This document shows, piece after piece, positions 1-9,264 of a stretch of DNA of 64,000 bases (its first letter is position 1; the number at the start of each line of letters is the position of its first letter). Both the position numbers and the translations under genes were made by a program. Location of the stretch: assembly GCF_020906515.1 (NCBI RefSeq), contig NC_085853.1, positions 248,001 to 312,000 on the forward strand. Direction: 5' to 3'. A model generated the notes under the pieces. It searched no databases, was not told where the DNA came from, and saw only the letters and a list, made by a program, of their open reading frames with translations. The stretch comes from Vanrija pseudolonga (taxonomy: Eukaryota; Basidiomycota; Tremellomycetes; Trichosporonales; Trichosporonaceae).

Positions 1-600
1 GCGACCTCGTGCTCATCGACGCGGGGGGCAAGTGGGGCGGCTACGTGGCGGACATTACGCGGGTGAGTTGTTGTGTCACTCACTGGCTTGATAGTTGTTG
101 CGCCGCTCACGCTCGCCCAGACCTTCGCATTGCCCGACTCGGACATCCCGCAGGCGCACAAGCGCGTCTGGGAGCTCGTGCGGCACGCGCAGCTTGCCCC
201 CGCGGCGCTGCTCGAGCGCGCGAGCGGCCAGCTGCACTTCCGCCAGCTGGACCACCAGGCGCGCGCGCTCATCTCGCACGGGATGCGCAAGCACGGTGTC
301 GGCCCCGCCCCCGCGCCGGATTATACCGTCTTCACGCACCGCCTCGGACACGGTATCGGGCTCGAGGGGCACGAGGCGCCGTATGTTGTCCAGGGCCCTC
401 TTGGGGAGGAGGTCGTCACCGCCGGCAACGTGTTCACGCTCGAGCCCGGCGTGTATGTCCCCGCTGATGCGGCGTTTGGGGACAGCTCCGTGCTGGGCCT
501 CGGCGTGCGCCTCGAGGACGTGTTTGTCGTGCAGGAGGTGGACGGCAAGTTGACGGGCGAGTGGTTGACGGGCCCCGTGAGCGGGTGGGGCGACGTGTAG
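1..600 (+). CDS. Xaa-Pro aminopeptidase/prolidase-type M24 metallopeptidase, C-terminal part
   Basis: This is the 3' part of a gene that begins before the window. It reads as two exons, 1-62 and 121-600, separated by a 58-nt intron with a GTGAGT donor and CAG acceptor. The joined protein reads ...GGYVADITR then TFALPDSD. M24 peptidases are two-metal 'pita-bread' enzymes that remove N-terminal residues before proline. The metal ligands of the fold are visible: Asp in VADITR, His in RLGHGIGLEGHE, Glu in TLEPGVYVP and Glu in VRLED. These are diagnostic of the Xaa-Pro aminopeptidase/prolidase branch rather than methionine aminopeptidase. The protein ends shortly after the last Glu, as is normal for the family. 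Exact substrate class cannot be decided without the N-terminal domain. Confidence 0.85.
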
Positions 601-828
601 GTGTGGCGGCGGGCGACACGAGTACACGAGTGCACGAGTCTTATCTATAGTCTAGTCTAGTAGCAATGCAACAGTCCCACGCAGCAGCCAACAAATGTAT
701 ACATGCTAAAATGAAGTACAACGGAATTGATGAATGTGACAGACAGAGAGACAGATAGGCAGGCCTAGTCGCGGCCGATGAGCCGCGACAGCACCCTGAT
801 GTGAGCGGTGTGCTGCAGCAAGTTATAC

Positions 829-1695
829 CTACGACCACGGGGTCGTCGCCGTGTGGTCCTTGTCCACAGTAGCGGCGGCGGCGGCGAGCGGGCCCTCGAC
901 GCCCTTCGCCCAGGCGGTGTACTCTTCGTAGCTGGCTTTGGCCTTGACGCCCTCGTAGACCTTCATCTTGATGGACTGCCACACTGCGTCGCCGACGGCC
1001 ACGGAGCCGCGGTAGCCTGCCTTTGCGATAAGGCTCTTGACTGCCTCTTCGCGCGTCCAGCCCTGCTCGGGGATAACATCAGGCAAGTACGTCGCGTTCA
1101 GCGAGCGCCCCGTCGAGGGGTGCGGGAACGTGATGTGGATGCCGTGCACGCCCGGCGTCCAGCTCAGCGGCGTAGCGACCGGCGTGAACGGCGTCAGGAG
1201 GGACACGCCGACGGAAAGCGAGGGCAGCTCGGCAGACCGGATAGGCGCGAACCGGTGGTCCTCGAGCGCGGCGACGAGCGCGTACTCCGCCAGGCCTTTA
1301 TCGAGGCGCATGGGCGTGAAGTTGCCTATGCAGCCGCGGAGCGACGGCTTGCGGCTCCCACGCAGCGTGTTCCACGTCACGAAGAGGGCGCTGGGGGTGG
1401 GCGTGAGCCAGGGAGCGAGGGGAAGCAGCGAGCGTAGTGCCAGCCACGCGCAGTGGCAGCCACGCGCAGTGGCAGCCACGCGCAGTGCCAACCCCACTTA
1501 CTATCTCTCCTTTGCGTTGGCGAACGGCGGGGCGACCGGCGCCCGGCCTTCAAAGTGCGCGGCGAGCACGTCGAACGCATACAGCGCGTGTTCGGGCCCG
1601 CACACCGCCTCGGCGGGGGTCGCGGGGACCGTGATCCCCGGGGTGGTGGTGCCGCTCGAGCTGAGCGCGGGGGGTATTGGGGGCGGCGGGGGCAT
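829..1695 (-). CDS. AMMECR1 domain protein
   Basis: Two exons are read on the minus strand, 1695-1502 and 1390-829, with a 111-nt intron (donor GTAAGT, acceptor CCCCAG). The junction restores ...FANAKERYALFVTW. Family hallmarks are present: LRGCIGNFTPMRL (the LRGCIG motif), GLAEYALVAALEDHRF, ELPSLSVGVSLLT, GVHGIHI and a C-terminal YLPDVIPEQGWT followed by LIAKAGYRG. AMMECR1 proteins are conserved in all domains of life but have no agreed biochemical activity. The first ATG in frame is at 1695, giving a proline-rich N-terminus. A further 5' exon cannot be excluded. The intron carries a 16-bp tandem repeat, listed separately. Confidence 0.9.
1441..1488. repeat. 16-bp tandem repeat, three copies, inside the AMMECR1 intron
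   Basis: The unit CAGCCACGCGCAGTGG occurs at 1441-1456, 1457-1472 and 1473-1488. The copies are perfect except for the last base. It lies wholly within the 111-nt intron between the donor at 1501 and the acceptor at 1391 on the minus strand, so it lengthens the intron without touching the coding sequence. Confidence 0.95.
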
Positions 1696-2104
1696 CAGGC
1701 AGGTAGGTGAGTTGGTGTGTTGCGCGACAAGGTGAGGTGGCGGCGAGTACGATGGTGTGATGCTCACTCAGCTCAAGGGGTGAGAGTCGCGGAGGCTAAC
1801 GGGGGTGGGTGGGTGGGTGGCGGGGTGGAGCTGGGAGGTGGTGGTGTGGGCGGGTGAATGATAAGAGGTGGGTGAGTGCGAGGTCGGGGTGCGCTAGGAC
1901 GAGGAAAGCAGCTCGCTTGACTAGGGAACGCTGCTCCCTCTACTGTCCTCGAGTGCGTGTGGTCACTGTTGTTGTGGTTGTTGCTGACGATGAGAGATGT
2001 GACAAGAGAGAGAGGTGTCGATGTGAACCCCCCCGCGCTGACGACGGCGGTCATGGAGGGCGCCTCCGATGATGTAGTGGGCGTCAGGGGCGATCGAGGT
2101 TTGC

Positions 2105-2128
2105 CACGTGGTTCACGTGGTGCACGTG
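2105..2128. promoter_or_regulatory. Three CACGTG E-boxes with a 9-bp period
   Basis: The palindrome CACGTG occurs at 2105-2110, 2114-2119 and 2123-2128, each start exactly 9 bp from the last. CACGTG is the core site of fungal bHLH factors (Cbf1, Pho4 and relatives). The site lies about 270-290 bp upstream of the ATG at 2396 and about 410 bp upstream of AMMECR1 on the other strand, so either gene could be the target. Confidence 0.6.
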
Positions 2129-2181
2129 GCGATACCCCCGCTCGACTTGCCCTGTTGTTGCCACTGTGCGTCGGTCGACGA

Positions 2182-2210
2182 GTCTCGACGCGTCTGATTT
2201 GCGTCGAGAC
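2182..2210. repeat. 10-bp perfect inverted repeat overlapping an ACGCGT box
   Basis: GTCTCGACGC (2182-2191) and its reverse complement GCGTCGAGAC (2201-2210) are separated by 9 bp. The left arm runs into an ACGCGT hexamer (2188-2193). It could be a dimer-factor site or could form a hairpin. No gene is encoded here. Confidence 0.6.
2188..2193. promoter_or_regulatory. MCB-type box (ACGCGT), distal
   Basis: ACGCGT is the MluI cell-cycle box bound by fungal MBF (Swi6/Mbp1-type) at G1/S genes. This copy is about 205 bp upstream of the ATG at 2396. A second copy at 2351-2356 is about 45 bp upstream. Two copies in one promoter support a cell-cycle-regulated gene; binding itself is inferred. Confidence 0.5.
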
Positions 2211-2350
2211 GTGACCATCCGGTTGTCACTCGTCTTCACGCGCCTCAACACTCAAACTTGCAGCACGACGACTACACCCAGCACAGTGACATCTCACAAC
2301 TCGCGCCGAGGACCCACGTCCAGTAGCCACCCACCCCGATCTCAGTCTCG

Positions 2351-2356
2351 ACGCGT
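2351..2356. promoter_or_regulatory. MCB-type box (ACGCGT) in a 15-mer shared with the DNAJC9-like promoter
   Basis: The 15-mer GACGCGTCGCGCCGC spans this box. It recurs upstream of the DNAJC9-like gene around 5026-5040. Here it lies about 45 bp upstream of the ATG at 2396, close enough that it may sit at or below the transcription start. Confidence 0.5.
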
Positions 2357-2395
2357 CGCGCCGCGTCCTCGACCCCTTCAACCCCCCTCGCAATA

Positions 2396-3322
2396 ATGCC
2401 CTCCCCTGACCCCAAGCGCCAGCTGCGCGCGACCGCGTCCGTCGAGTCGACGGCAGAGACGTACGGCCGGCGCCATGGGATCCCAGACGACGTGCAGGCT
2501 GCACTGCAGAACGTCGGCTGGCGGAGTCGCCAGGGTGAGTCGGTGTGTAGGCGTGGGCACGCAATGCCCGCCCCGCGCCGTGTCCTTCCTCCCTGCTCTT
2601 TCGCTAACGACCCAGCCGTGGCAATGGGCGCGCCAGGCGCCGGCCGCTCCCTCCAACCCACGCAGTCCCTCCCCGCCCTCCCCGGCAGCTTCATGACCGC
2701 GCACCAGACGTACGCGCACGCCCAGTCGATCATCGACAAGGAGGCGAGCCGGCAGCACGAGCTGCAGCCCATGGCGTTTGGCTCGCCCGCCCAATCGGCG
2801 GCAGTCAACAACCTCGGGCTGTCGCCCCGCCGCGAGCGGAGCCTGAGCTTCACGCCTGATGGAGAGGCGCAGGTGCGTGGCCTGAAGCGGCGCGACGACG
2901 ACGAGGAGGGGAGCGGGACGGATGTCGATGACGACGTTGTGCTCCCTGCGCCTAGCACGCCGATTACTGCTGCCACCGCTGGCGCGGACGACTTCCCCGC
3001 CGTCTTCACGTCGCCAGTCATCTCGCAGCCCGAGCTGTTCCGCCCCCCGCCAGGCACCATGGCGCCGCCGCCGCTGCCGGGGCGCGCGACCCGCAGCCTG
3101 CCTCGCCGCGGGTTCTCCAAGACGGTTTCGGCGCCCGTCGGCCGGCTCGGCACGTTCTCAGGCATGGACGTTGACATGCCGTTTGTTGTTGGCGCGCCCG
3201 CCGGCTTCGCGCCCGCCGGCTTCGCGCCCGCCGGCTTCGCGCCCGAGGGGGCTGCTGCGCAGGAGGAGCAGGAGGAGGACGGGTTCGACGTTGCCGAGTG
3301 GGCAAGCAGCGAGAACTTTTAG
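2396..3322 (+). CDS. Putative ribonucleotide-reductase inhibitor-like protein (Spd1/Sml1/Dif1 type), disordered
   Basis: ATG at 2396. A likely 81-nt intron at 2535-2615 (GTGAGT...CCCAG) is in frame and free of stops, so both spliced (281 aa) and retained (308 aa) forms would be open. After splicing the N-terminus reads ETYGRRHGIPDDVQAAL then QNVGWRSRQAVAMGAP. The 'NVGxRxRxAV' core resembles the short motif of fungal RNR inhibitors, which curb dNTP synthesis outside S phase. The rest is low-complexity, with a basic patch (residues GLKRRDDDEE), a repeated GFAPA segment and an acidic end EEDGFDVAEWASSENF. Such a C-terminal acidic/aromatic tail is common in proteins of this class. The two MCB boxes upstream fit a cell-cycle role. 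The assignment is a motif-level guess. A generic nuclear disordered protein is the alternative. Confidence 0.4.
   Translation: MPSPDPKRQLRATASVESTAETYGRRHGIPDDVQAALQNVGWRSRQGESVCRRGHAMPAPRRVLPPCSFANDPAVAMGAPGAGRSLQPTQSLPALPGSFMTAHQTYAHAQSIIDKEASRQHELQPMAFGSPAQSAAVNNLGLSPRRERSLSFTPDGEAQVRGLKRRDDDEEGSGTDVDDDVVLPAPSTPITAATAGADDFPAVFTSPVISQPELFRPPPGTMAPPPLPGRATRSLPRRGFSKTVSAPVGRLGTFSGMDVDMPFVVGAPAGFAPAGFAPAGFAPEGAAAQEEQEEDGFDVAEWASSENF
3196..3240 (+). repeat. 15-bp coding tandem repeat, three copies (GFAPA)
   Basis: The unit GCCCGCCGGCTTCGC occurs at 3196, 3211 and 3226, encoding three GFAPA-type pentapeptides near the end of the 2396-3322 protein. The copies are identical at the DNA level, so copy number may vary between strains. 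Confidence 0.9.
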
Positions 3323-3572
3323 GCGTGGAGGAAGAGCGCTGATTGCATGATTTGAAGGGACGCAAGGATGGCCGGCATGGCTCGTTTGTACATACATATT
3401 GCGCGCGATGCATCTGCATTAGACGTGAGGCGCGTGACGGCGCGACGGCTGGCCTGGGCCGCGCGAAGTGCAAGTGCGGATGTTGTTGACAGGAACGCGA
3501 CTGCTGCCTTGGTGCTCGCTGCTTCACCACCAAACCCCTGCCCCACGCCACACCACACAATGCATAAACCAC

Positions 3573-4860
3573 TCAAGCCTTCGACTCAAGCTTCTCATAG
3601 TCCTTACTGTTGAGCCAAGCCTTGACACGCTGGCGGCCGCCGCGGTAGAAGTAGAGGTAAGCACCAACGGGGGCCACGACAAAGATGGCAAGGAAGGCAA
3701 AGTACTTGAGGGGCGAAGAAAGGGTCGAGTACTCCTCAGAGTCGGTCTTGGAGTCGGTAGCAGGAGGGGTCGTCTCCTTCTCCTTCTCCTCCTCGTCCTC
3801 GTCGTCGGCCTGTATAGTGGAATGAATTGTTAGGTTTGGGAATGTGTCGAGTGTGCCATGGCGGCGTGTTTTGTTTTTGTTGTTGGAGAGTGTTGTTGTT
3901 GGGGAGTGTCGGTTCGAGGTTCGTGAGTCGGTTCGGAAAATCATATGGGAGATGGCTTCAGAACTGTTCTGCACTTAGAGCTCGATGCGGAGGGGTACCT
4001 TGTTGCCCTCGGCGTCCACCTCCTCCTCAATCTCAAGCTGGCGGGTCAGCGTGTGCATGGAAACATCACCCACCTCGCCCGAAGCAACAATTTTGACGTC
4101 CTCCTTGGGCTTGTCAGAGCCGCCCTTGGCAACGTTCTCGATCTGGTGGACAATGTCCATGCCCTCGATAACGTTGCCGAAGACGACGTGCCTGTTGTCG
4201 AGCCAAGCAGTCTTGACAGTGCAGATGAAGAACTGGTGGGTTAACAGAAGCGACGATCAGCAAGACCCACCTGCGAGCCGTTCGTGTCCTTGCCCGCGTT
4301 GGCCATGGCTATATCACCTGCGTTAGCGCCCACCCAGACACTCCACCTGTGTGAGTTGTGGACCCACAGAGAACGCCGGGGCCAGTGTGCTTGAGCTTGA
4401 AGTTCTCGTCGGGGAAGCGGGCGCCGTAGATCGACTTGCCGCCACGGCCGTCGCCCGAGGTGAAGTCACCGCCCTGGATCATAAAGTCCTTGATGACACG
4501 GTGGAAGTTGGAGCCCTGGTAGCCAAAGCCGAGCTCCTTGCCCTCGGCGTCCTTGCCGGTGCAGAGAGCGCGGAAGTTCTCGACAGTCTTGGGGACAGTC
4601 CTGGGATGTCAGCGGCTGAAACCATCGACTCCGCAGCCACTCACTTGCCGTACAGACCCATGACGACACGGCCGAGGGGCTTGCCTCCGTGCTCGATGTC
4701 AAAGTACACCTGTGGAGTCAGCGGGTGTCGCGCACCGGACGCGCCCACCCACCTTGTTGGTGATGATGGGGCCCTTGGCCGCCTCGGCGGGCGAGGCGAG
4801 GAAGGCGATGATGGCCACAAGGAGAGCCGCGAGGAGGGGGAGGAGGGCGATGCGGGACAT
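3573..4860 (-). CDS. ER cyclophilin (peptidyl-prolyl isomerase) with C-terminal membrane anchor
   Basis: Six exons on the minus strand: 4860-4753, 4709-4645, 4600-4368, 4308-4271, 4232-3999 and 3809-3573. They give 304 aa with all phases consistent. Residues 1-28 are a signal peptide ([16 protein letters not shown], cut near AEA). The cyclophilin fold follows, with the catalytic [16 protein letters not shown] (Arg), [16 protein letters not shown] and HVVFGNV motifs. The last exon adds an acidic linker and one transmembrane helix ([20 protein letters not shown]) with a short basic tail. The enzyme should therefore face the ER lumen and speed proline isomerisation in secretory proteins. If the last intron (3998-3810, donor GTACCC) is retained, translation stops at 3975 with the end VPLRIEL, giving a soluble lumenal form. 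Divergent from the J-protein gene 248 bp away. Confidence 0.9.
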
Positions 4861-5026
4861 TGTGCTTGTCGAGATGGAAAGAGAAGGAAAGAAGGAAAGG
4901 ACGAGCTCGATTGTGATGTCAACGTGTTCGGTGAGGTGTCGCGCCAATGGGCCTAGCCTGTCAGGGAAAGTCGCGTGGGAGGGCGGAACCAAAATTGGCC
5001 ACCACGCCCAGCGTACCCTGACCGAG

Positions 5027-5032
5027 ACGCGT
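5027..5032. promoter_or_regulatory. MCB-type box (ACGCGT) between the cyclophilin and DNAJC9-like genes
   Basis: ACGCGT lies within the same 15-mer (GACGCGTCGCGCCGC) found at 2350-2364. It is about 80 bp upstream of the DNAJC9-like ATG at 5109. DNAJC9 homologues are histone co-chaperones, so S-phase control would make sense. This is inference from motif and function. Confidence 0.45.
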
Positions 5033-5108
5033 CGCGCCGCCGATTTCAATGTTCGTCATGATTGTTTGACTTTTGTGTCTCGACGACAGCACAACATCAT
5101 CAACAATC

Positions 5109-6171
5109 ATGGAGGACACCGACCCCATCCTCACATTCTTCTCAGAGGCAGAGGCAGCAATCGACGACATCCTCTACACTACCCTCGGCGTCAAGCGCGA
5201 GTCTCCAGCAGACGAGATCCGCAAGGCGTACCGCAAAGCCGCACTCCTTTGCCACCCGGACAAACACTCGCACAAGAGTGAGGAGGAGCGCGCCGCCGCG
5301 TCAGTCAAGTTTCAGCGCGTCGGCTTCTCATGGGCTGTACTATCAGATGACAAGCGTCGCAAGCGGTGAGTTTAGCTGTATGAGCGCCCTTCGCCGGCTC
5401 GCTCACGCCCCAGCTACGATGCGACTGGCAAGACCGACGAGCTCCAGTTCGGCGACGCCGAGGAGGCCGGCTGGGACGCGTACTTTGACGACCTGTTCGA
5501 GCGTGTCGACCGCAAGATGCTCGATGACGACAAGGAGAAGTACCAGGGTAGGTCGTGCTGCACTTGGCAAACCTAACGCCGCAGGCTCCGAGGACGAGCT
5601 CGAGGACCTCCGCGACGCATACATCAAGGGCAAGGGCAACTTTGTGACGATCATGTCGCACATCCCGCACTCTGCATGGGCGGACGAGGCGCGTTTCGTC
5701 GTGGCCATCGAGGCGGAGATCAAGGCCGGCAACCTGGAACGCACGGCCAAGTGGACTGCGACGAGCACGGACGAGCGCGCGTCCGAGGCGCGGCGGAAGA
5801 GCGAGGAGAAGAGCGCCAAGGCGGCAGAAAAGCGCGCAAAGGAGCTGGGCGTGCACGACGAGTTTTACGGCTCGGGGAAGAAGGGCAAGCGTAATGGCGA
5901 GAAGAAGAAGGAGCAGCCCGCCGAGACCGGCCTCGCGGCGCTCATCCGTGCCCGCCAGGGCTCGCGCACGGTCGGCATCCAGTCCCTCGAGGCCAAGTAC
6001 CGCCAGATCGAGGAGGACGCCAAGGCCCGCAGCAAGAAGCGCAAGGGCAAGGCGGTCGAGGACCCGCCCGACCTCGACGACGAGGCGTTCGCCGCCCTCC
6101 AGGCCAAGATGTTTGGCGACAAGGCCAAGGGCGCCGCCGGCAAGGGGGACAAGAAGCGCAAGACGAAGTGA
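5109..6171 (+). CDS. DNAJC9-like J-domain protein (histone co-chaperone family)
   Basis: Three exons, 5109-5365, 5414-5547 and 5585-6171, encode 325 aa. Residues about 20-90 form a J domain with the HPD triad (LLCHPDKHSHKS) that stimulates Hsp70 ATPase. The middle (GSEDELEDLRDAYIKGKGNF then MSHIPHSAWADEARF) matches the DNAJC9 arrangement, in which a helical region after the J domain binds histones H3-H4 and feeds them to Hsp70. The C-terminal half is lysine-rich with several nuclear-localisation-like clusters (KKGKRNGEKKKEQ, KKRKGKA, KKRKTK), consistent with a nuclear protein. ATG 5109 is chosen because it begins MEDTDPILTFF just before the J domain; upstream in-frame codons are in the 5' leader. 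Confidence 0.85.
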
Positions 6172-6362
6172 GAGGGGATGGGGAGAGGCACGCGTGTGCT
6201 TTGTTGTAGCATTAGACCACGGCATGTGAAGCGAGTTCCCTGTTAGGAGAGCGGGTGCAGTATTTCTGAGAGGGCTACTGCCTTGGTTCACATTTTCAGT
6301 GCTCTCGGTCCTGTATACTCCGCAGTATGTGATGTACAAAGTCTTCCGCTGGCGACGGCACC

Positions 6363-7518
6363 TCAGCGCTGAAGGAAGCGCAGGCAGTCCTGGCGCCACA
6401 CCTCGAACTCCTCCTTCTCGGCCCTCCACGAAGCCTCTGCAGCGGCATGCTGGACCTTCTCGAGGGCCCACGCCTCCTCCCTCTGCGCACACACGGCCTC
6501 GCGGGCCGCAAACTCGGCGCGCAAGACGTCCATGTCGGACTGAGAGGCGGTCAGCTGCGAGTGAAGGCGAGCACGCTCGTCGCTCCACTGCGCCTGCTCA
6601 ATGGCCCACTGGGCCTTCTCCTCGTCGTGGCCCTTGAGGCGGTCCGCGATGGGCTTGAGGAGGCCCGCGATGTCCGCAGAGAGTGGCCCGGTGCTCGTGA
6701 TCGCCCCAGGAGGTTGCGGACTGGGTGTACGGGGAAGGGGCGCAGGGCTGGGGCTAACTTGTGTCTTGACGCGAGCACGCTTGCTTGGGCGGTGATGGTC
6801 ATCGTGGGCGTCATCGCCGGGGTGGGTGTCCATAACGTGGTCTGGACTGTGCTCGTCCCCCACGGCATCGGTGTGCGCCCTCTCGTTTTCCTCCGCAAGG
6901 CCAGTCTCGTGGTCGCCTTCCTCGAGGGTGACATTGCTCCCACTGGAGGCATTGTTGTCGCCAGTATCGTCCTGGTCGCCCTGTGAACGTGGTGAGCCCA
7001 ACCAACCCACCCGGCCGAGACACTCACCGACACCACCACCTCCTTCGTCTTCTGGTCGACGAAGACCACGGTGTCCCAGTCGACAAACGCGACGTAGGAC
7101 CCACTTATGCGCGTGCTCCCCATGCACCTCACCGAAGAGTACTGGCACGCACTACAGGCCTGGAGGTGGAAGAAGCCACCCGCTTCGGCGACCTTGAGAC
7201 GGTTGATGAGCGACGAGCGGTGGGGGTGCTTGCGGCACAGGGGGCACTTGAGCATGGCGGGGGTTCTTCTCGGTGTGAGCGAGCGCCGCCGGTTGAGACG
7301 GAAGACAGAACATACTGGTACCACAGCTCGTGTTTGCGATTGCCAATCTTGCGCATCGTGCCCGGGTCGCCGGTGATGTGCTCCATGTCGGCATAGGAGA
7401 GGGGCTCGCCCACTGGCAGGTCGGCGAAGAGGAATGGCGTCGTCGGCGGCGTCGACGCGGATGTCGACGTTGTGCCGGGCGCGGGTATGCGCAGCCGTGA
7501 CGAGGCTCTAGTCGCCAT
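6363..7518 (-). CDS. Array paralog 1: PVG motif, Cys domain (one Cys missing), Trp coiled coil
   Basis: Three exons, 7518-7316, 7268-7028 and 6980-6363 (353 aa). Exon 1 ends with FLFADLPVGEPLSYADMEHI. Exon 2 holds CPLC, then KVAEAGGFFHLQACSAC and RCMGSTR, closing with AFVDWDTVVFVDQKTKEVV, which looks like two beta strands. The third of the six family cysteines is replaced (RSSLINRL). Exon 3 begins acidic (GDQDDTGDNN), passes a basic NLS-like SKRARVK and ends in a coiled coil with Trp/Ala/Glu-rich repeats (EKAQWAIEQAQWSDERARL). Introns are 47 nt each; phases are 2 then 0, as in the other array members. No known family is recognised. A nuclear protein that binds metal through Cys and multimerises through the coiled coil is a reasonable inference. 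Confidence 0.75.
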
Positions 7519-8005
7519 GGTCTGTGTGTGAGTGGGGTATAGGATAGGCTGCTGAGGTACCGAGCGAAAAACGGAACGGTGGATGGAGTGGAAGGAGTGA
7601 AAAAAGTTGGGTTGGGGTGTGGTGATTGTGTTGGGGTGCGCCCGCGGTTGCGCCCTCGTCGACCTCACTGTGGCTCTGGTTGACACGAGGCATGGCTGAT
7701 GGCATGAACTAGCAACGGGGGTGCGGATGTGCATGACACCACCTCCTTGTACCACGGCCTGGTAATTGCTTCCTGTCGCTGTGCGACCTAATGTGGCAGC
7801 CCAAAGCATCTGTGGCATGTGGCAGTCATCGGGGCGACCCACTATTCCAGCACCCCATTCACAACGTAAAGCCTTATCCGTAGACACTCGCCTGCTGCAT
7901 GGTGCCGTCTACCGTCGCCTTCCCGGGTGGGTAATCACAACATATAACTACTTTCTGACCCAAGCTATGGACCTATATGATGGTCTCTCAATCGCTCCCG
8001 GGGCT
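7519..8005. other. Intergenic spacer, array paralogs 1-2
   Basis: 487 bp. The 3' part (7530-7550) has a minus-strand TATA-like run (CTATCCTATACC) about 20-35 bp upstream of the paralog 1 ATG. I see no gene and no repeat in the remainder. Confidence 0.5.
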
Positions 8006-9264
8006 CTAAAGGCCATCGAGGGCCCTACGCATCCGCTCCTTGACTTCCTTCTCGTTCTCGAGGGCCTGCTTCGTTTCGGCGTGGGCCGCCTTCTCCTCCT
8101 TGAGGTCCGTGGCAAGCTTCTCCTTCTCACGCTGGCAGTTCTCCAAGTCGGTCTTAAACTTTTTATTCTCCAAACCCCGAGCATTCTTTTCAAGGCTAAG
8201 CTTGCCCTCCAGCTCCGTCTTCTCGGACGCCCACGCAGTCTCCTTAGAGGTGTGGTCGGCGATGAGGCGGTCCTTCTCCTGACCCCATGCAGCGCGTGTA
8301 TCCGTGTGCTGCTTCCGTTCATGGTCAATTCCCTCCTTCTCAGCGGCAATCGTGTTACGTTCGGCGGTGATGCTTTCGCGTTCGGAGGCGATGCTGTCAC
8401 GTTCGGCCAAAACACTGGCACGCTCCTCCGCCCACTGTGTGTGCTCGTTGAGCCTCCGGATGATAGGGAGGACGTCGTTGGGTACTTGGGTGGCTCCAGG
8501 AGCGGCAAGGTCCGACAGGTAGACGGCTCCGGGGACTGGCGAGGTGGGCTGAGTGGTGTCTTCGGCATTGATGCGTGGGCGCTTGGCTGGGGGCTGGGCG
8601 GCATCTGGCCCCTGGTACCCACCCCACCCACTGCGGCGGACAGCGTTGCTACCGCTGCTACCGGGGGCAGGGCTGTTGACGCGCGTGGGAGCGCCGCTGG
8701 GGGTACCGGTGCTCTGGGTGGGCGTCCCGGAGCGGTCGTCTGAGGTAGGTCCAGTGGTGGTGTTGGAGATCGGAGTCTCAAGCTTGTGCTATGCGATGAG
8801 CGCTGTCACAAACGACATGTGTGGTGCTTACCCTCGACACCTCCTTCTTGGTATGTTCATCGACAATCAGGACCGTATCCTTGTCACAGAACACGAGAAA
8901 CGTGCTCGTGGCGGTACTGCAGCCAGGACATGCCTCCGACTTATAATAGCACCAGGAACAAGCAGCTAAGCGGAAGAAGCCGCCCCGCTCTGCCACCTGG
9001 AGGGCCCTGATGCGACAGGTGATGTTTTTGAGAGTGCAGGTTGCGCACTCGAGGTGTTTGGGGGTGCTGTGTTATCTCGTCAGTGCTGTACTGCTGGCTC
9101 TCGACTCTTTGTACTGACCGAAACCATACCGTTGCGTCATTTTCGACGAGCTTGCTCCCTTGGCTACCTGTAAAGCGCACCATAGCATCGTACGGAAGAG
9201 GGAACTTGACCGGGTTGAGAGAGAAGAGGTAGGTTCGGAGGCGTGGGTCGCGGCTAGCAGACAT
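8006..9264 (-). CDS. Array paralog 2: PVG-like motif, full six-Cys domain, long coiled coil
   Basis: Three exons, 9264-9119, 9066-8832 and 8782-8006 (385 aa). The first donor is GTCAGT and the phases are 2 then 0. Exon 1 ends YLFSLNPVKFPLPYDAMVRF, a diverged version of the family motif. Exon 2 has all six cysteines: CATC, NITC, an 18-residue spacer RIRALQVAERGGFFRLAA, then CSWC and EACPGC, followed by FLVFCDKDTVLIVDEHTKKE. Exon 3 starts with a Ser/Thr/Pro/Gly-rich linker and an NLS-like AKRPRI, then a long coiled coil from about residue 240 to the end (AERDSIASERESITAERNTI and further Lys/Glu heptads). The coiled coil depends on a frame that starts upstream of the first Met in that frame, so exon 3 is much longer than the open Met-initiated segment. 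Confidence 0.75.

Larger units (their letters stand above)
1696..2395. other. Divergent intergenic region between AMMECR1 and the putative RNR inhibitor
   Basis: About 700 bp without a convincing gene. It holds three evenly spaced CACGTG boxes (2105-2128), a perfect 10-bp inverted repeat (2182-2191 with 2201-2210) and two ACGCGT boxes (2188-2193, 2351-2356). These are described in their own entries. The 1800-1860 stretch is G-rich simple sequence. Confidence 0.7.

Noticed and set aside
3895-3945. GGTTCGAGG/GGTTCGG strings suggesting a tRNA B-box
   Set aside because: No A-box or cloverleaf can be drawn, and the segment lies inside the last cyclophilin intron.
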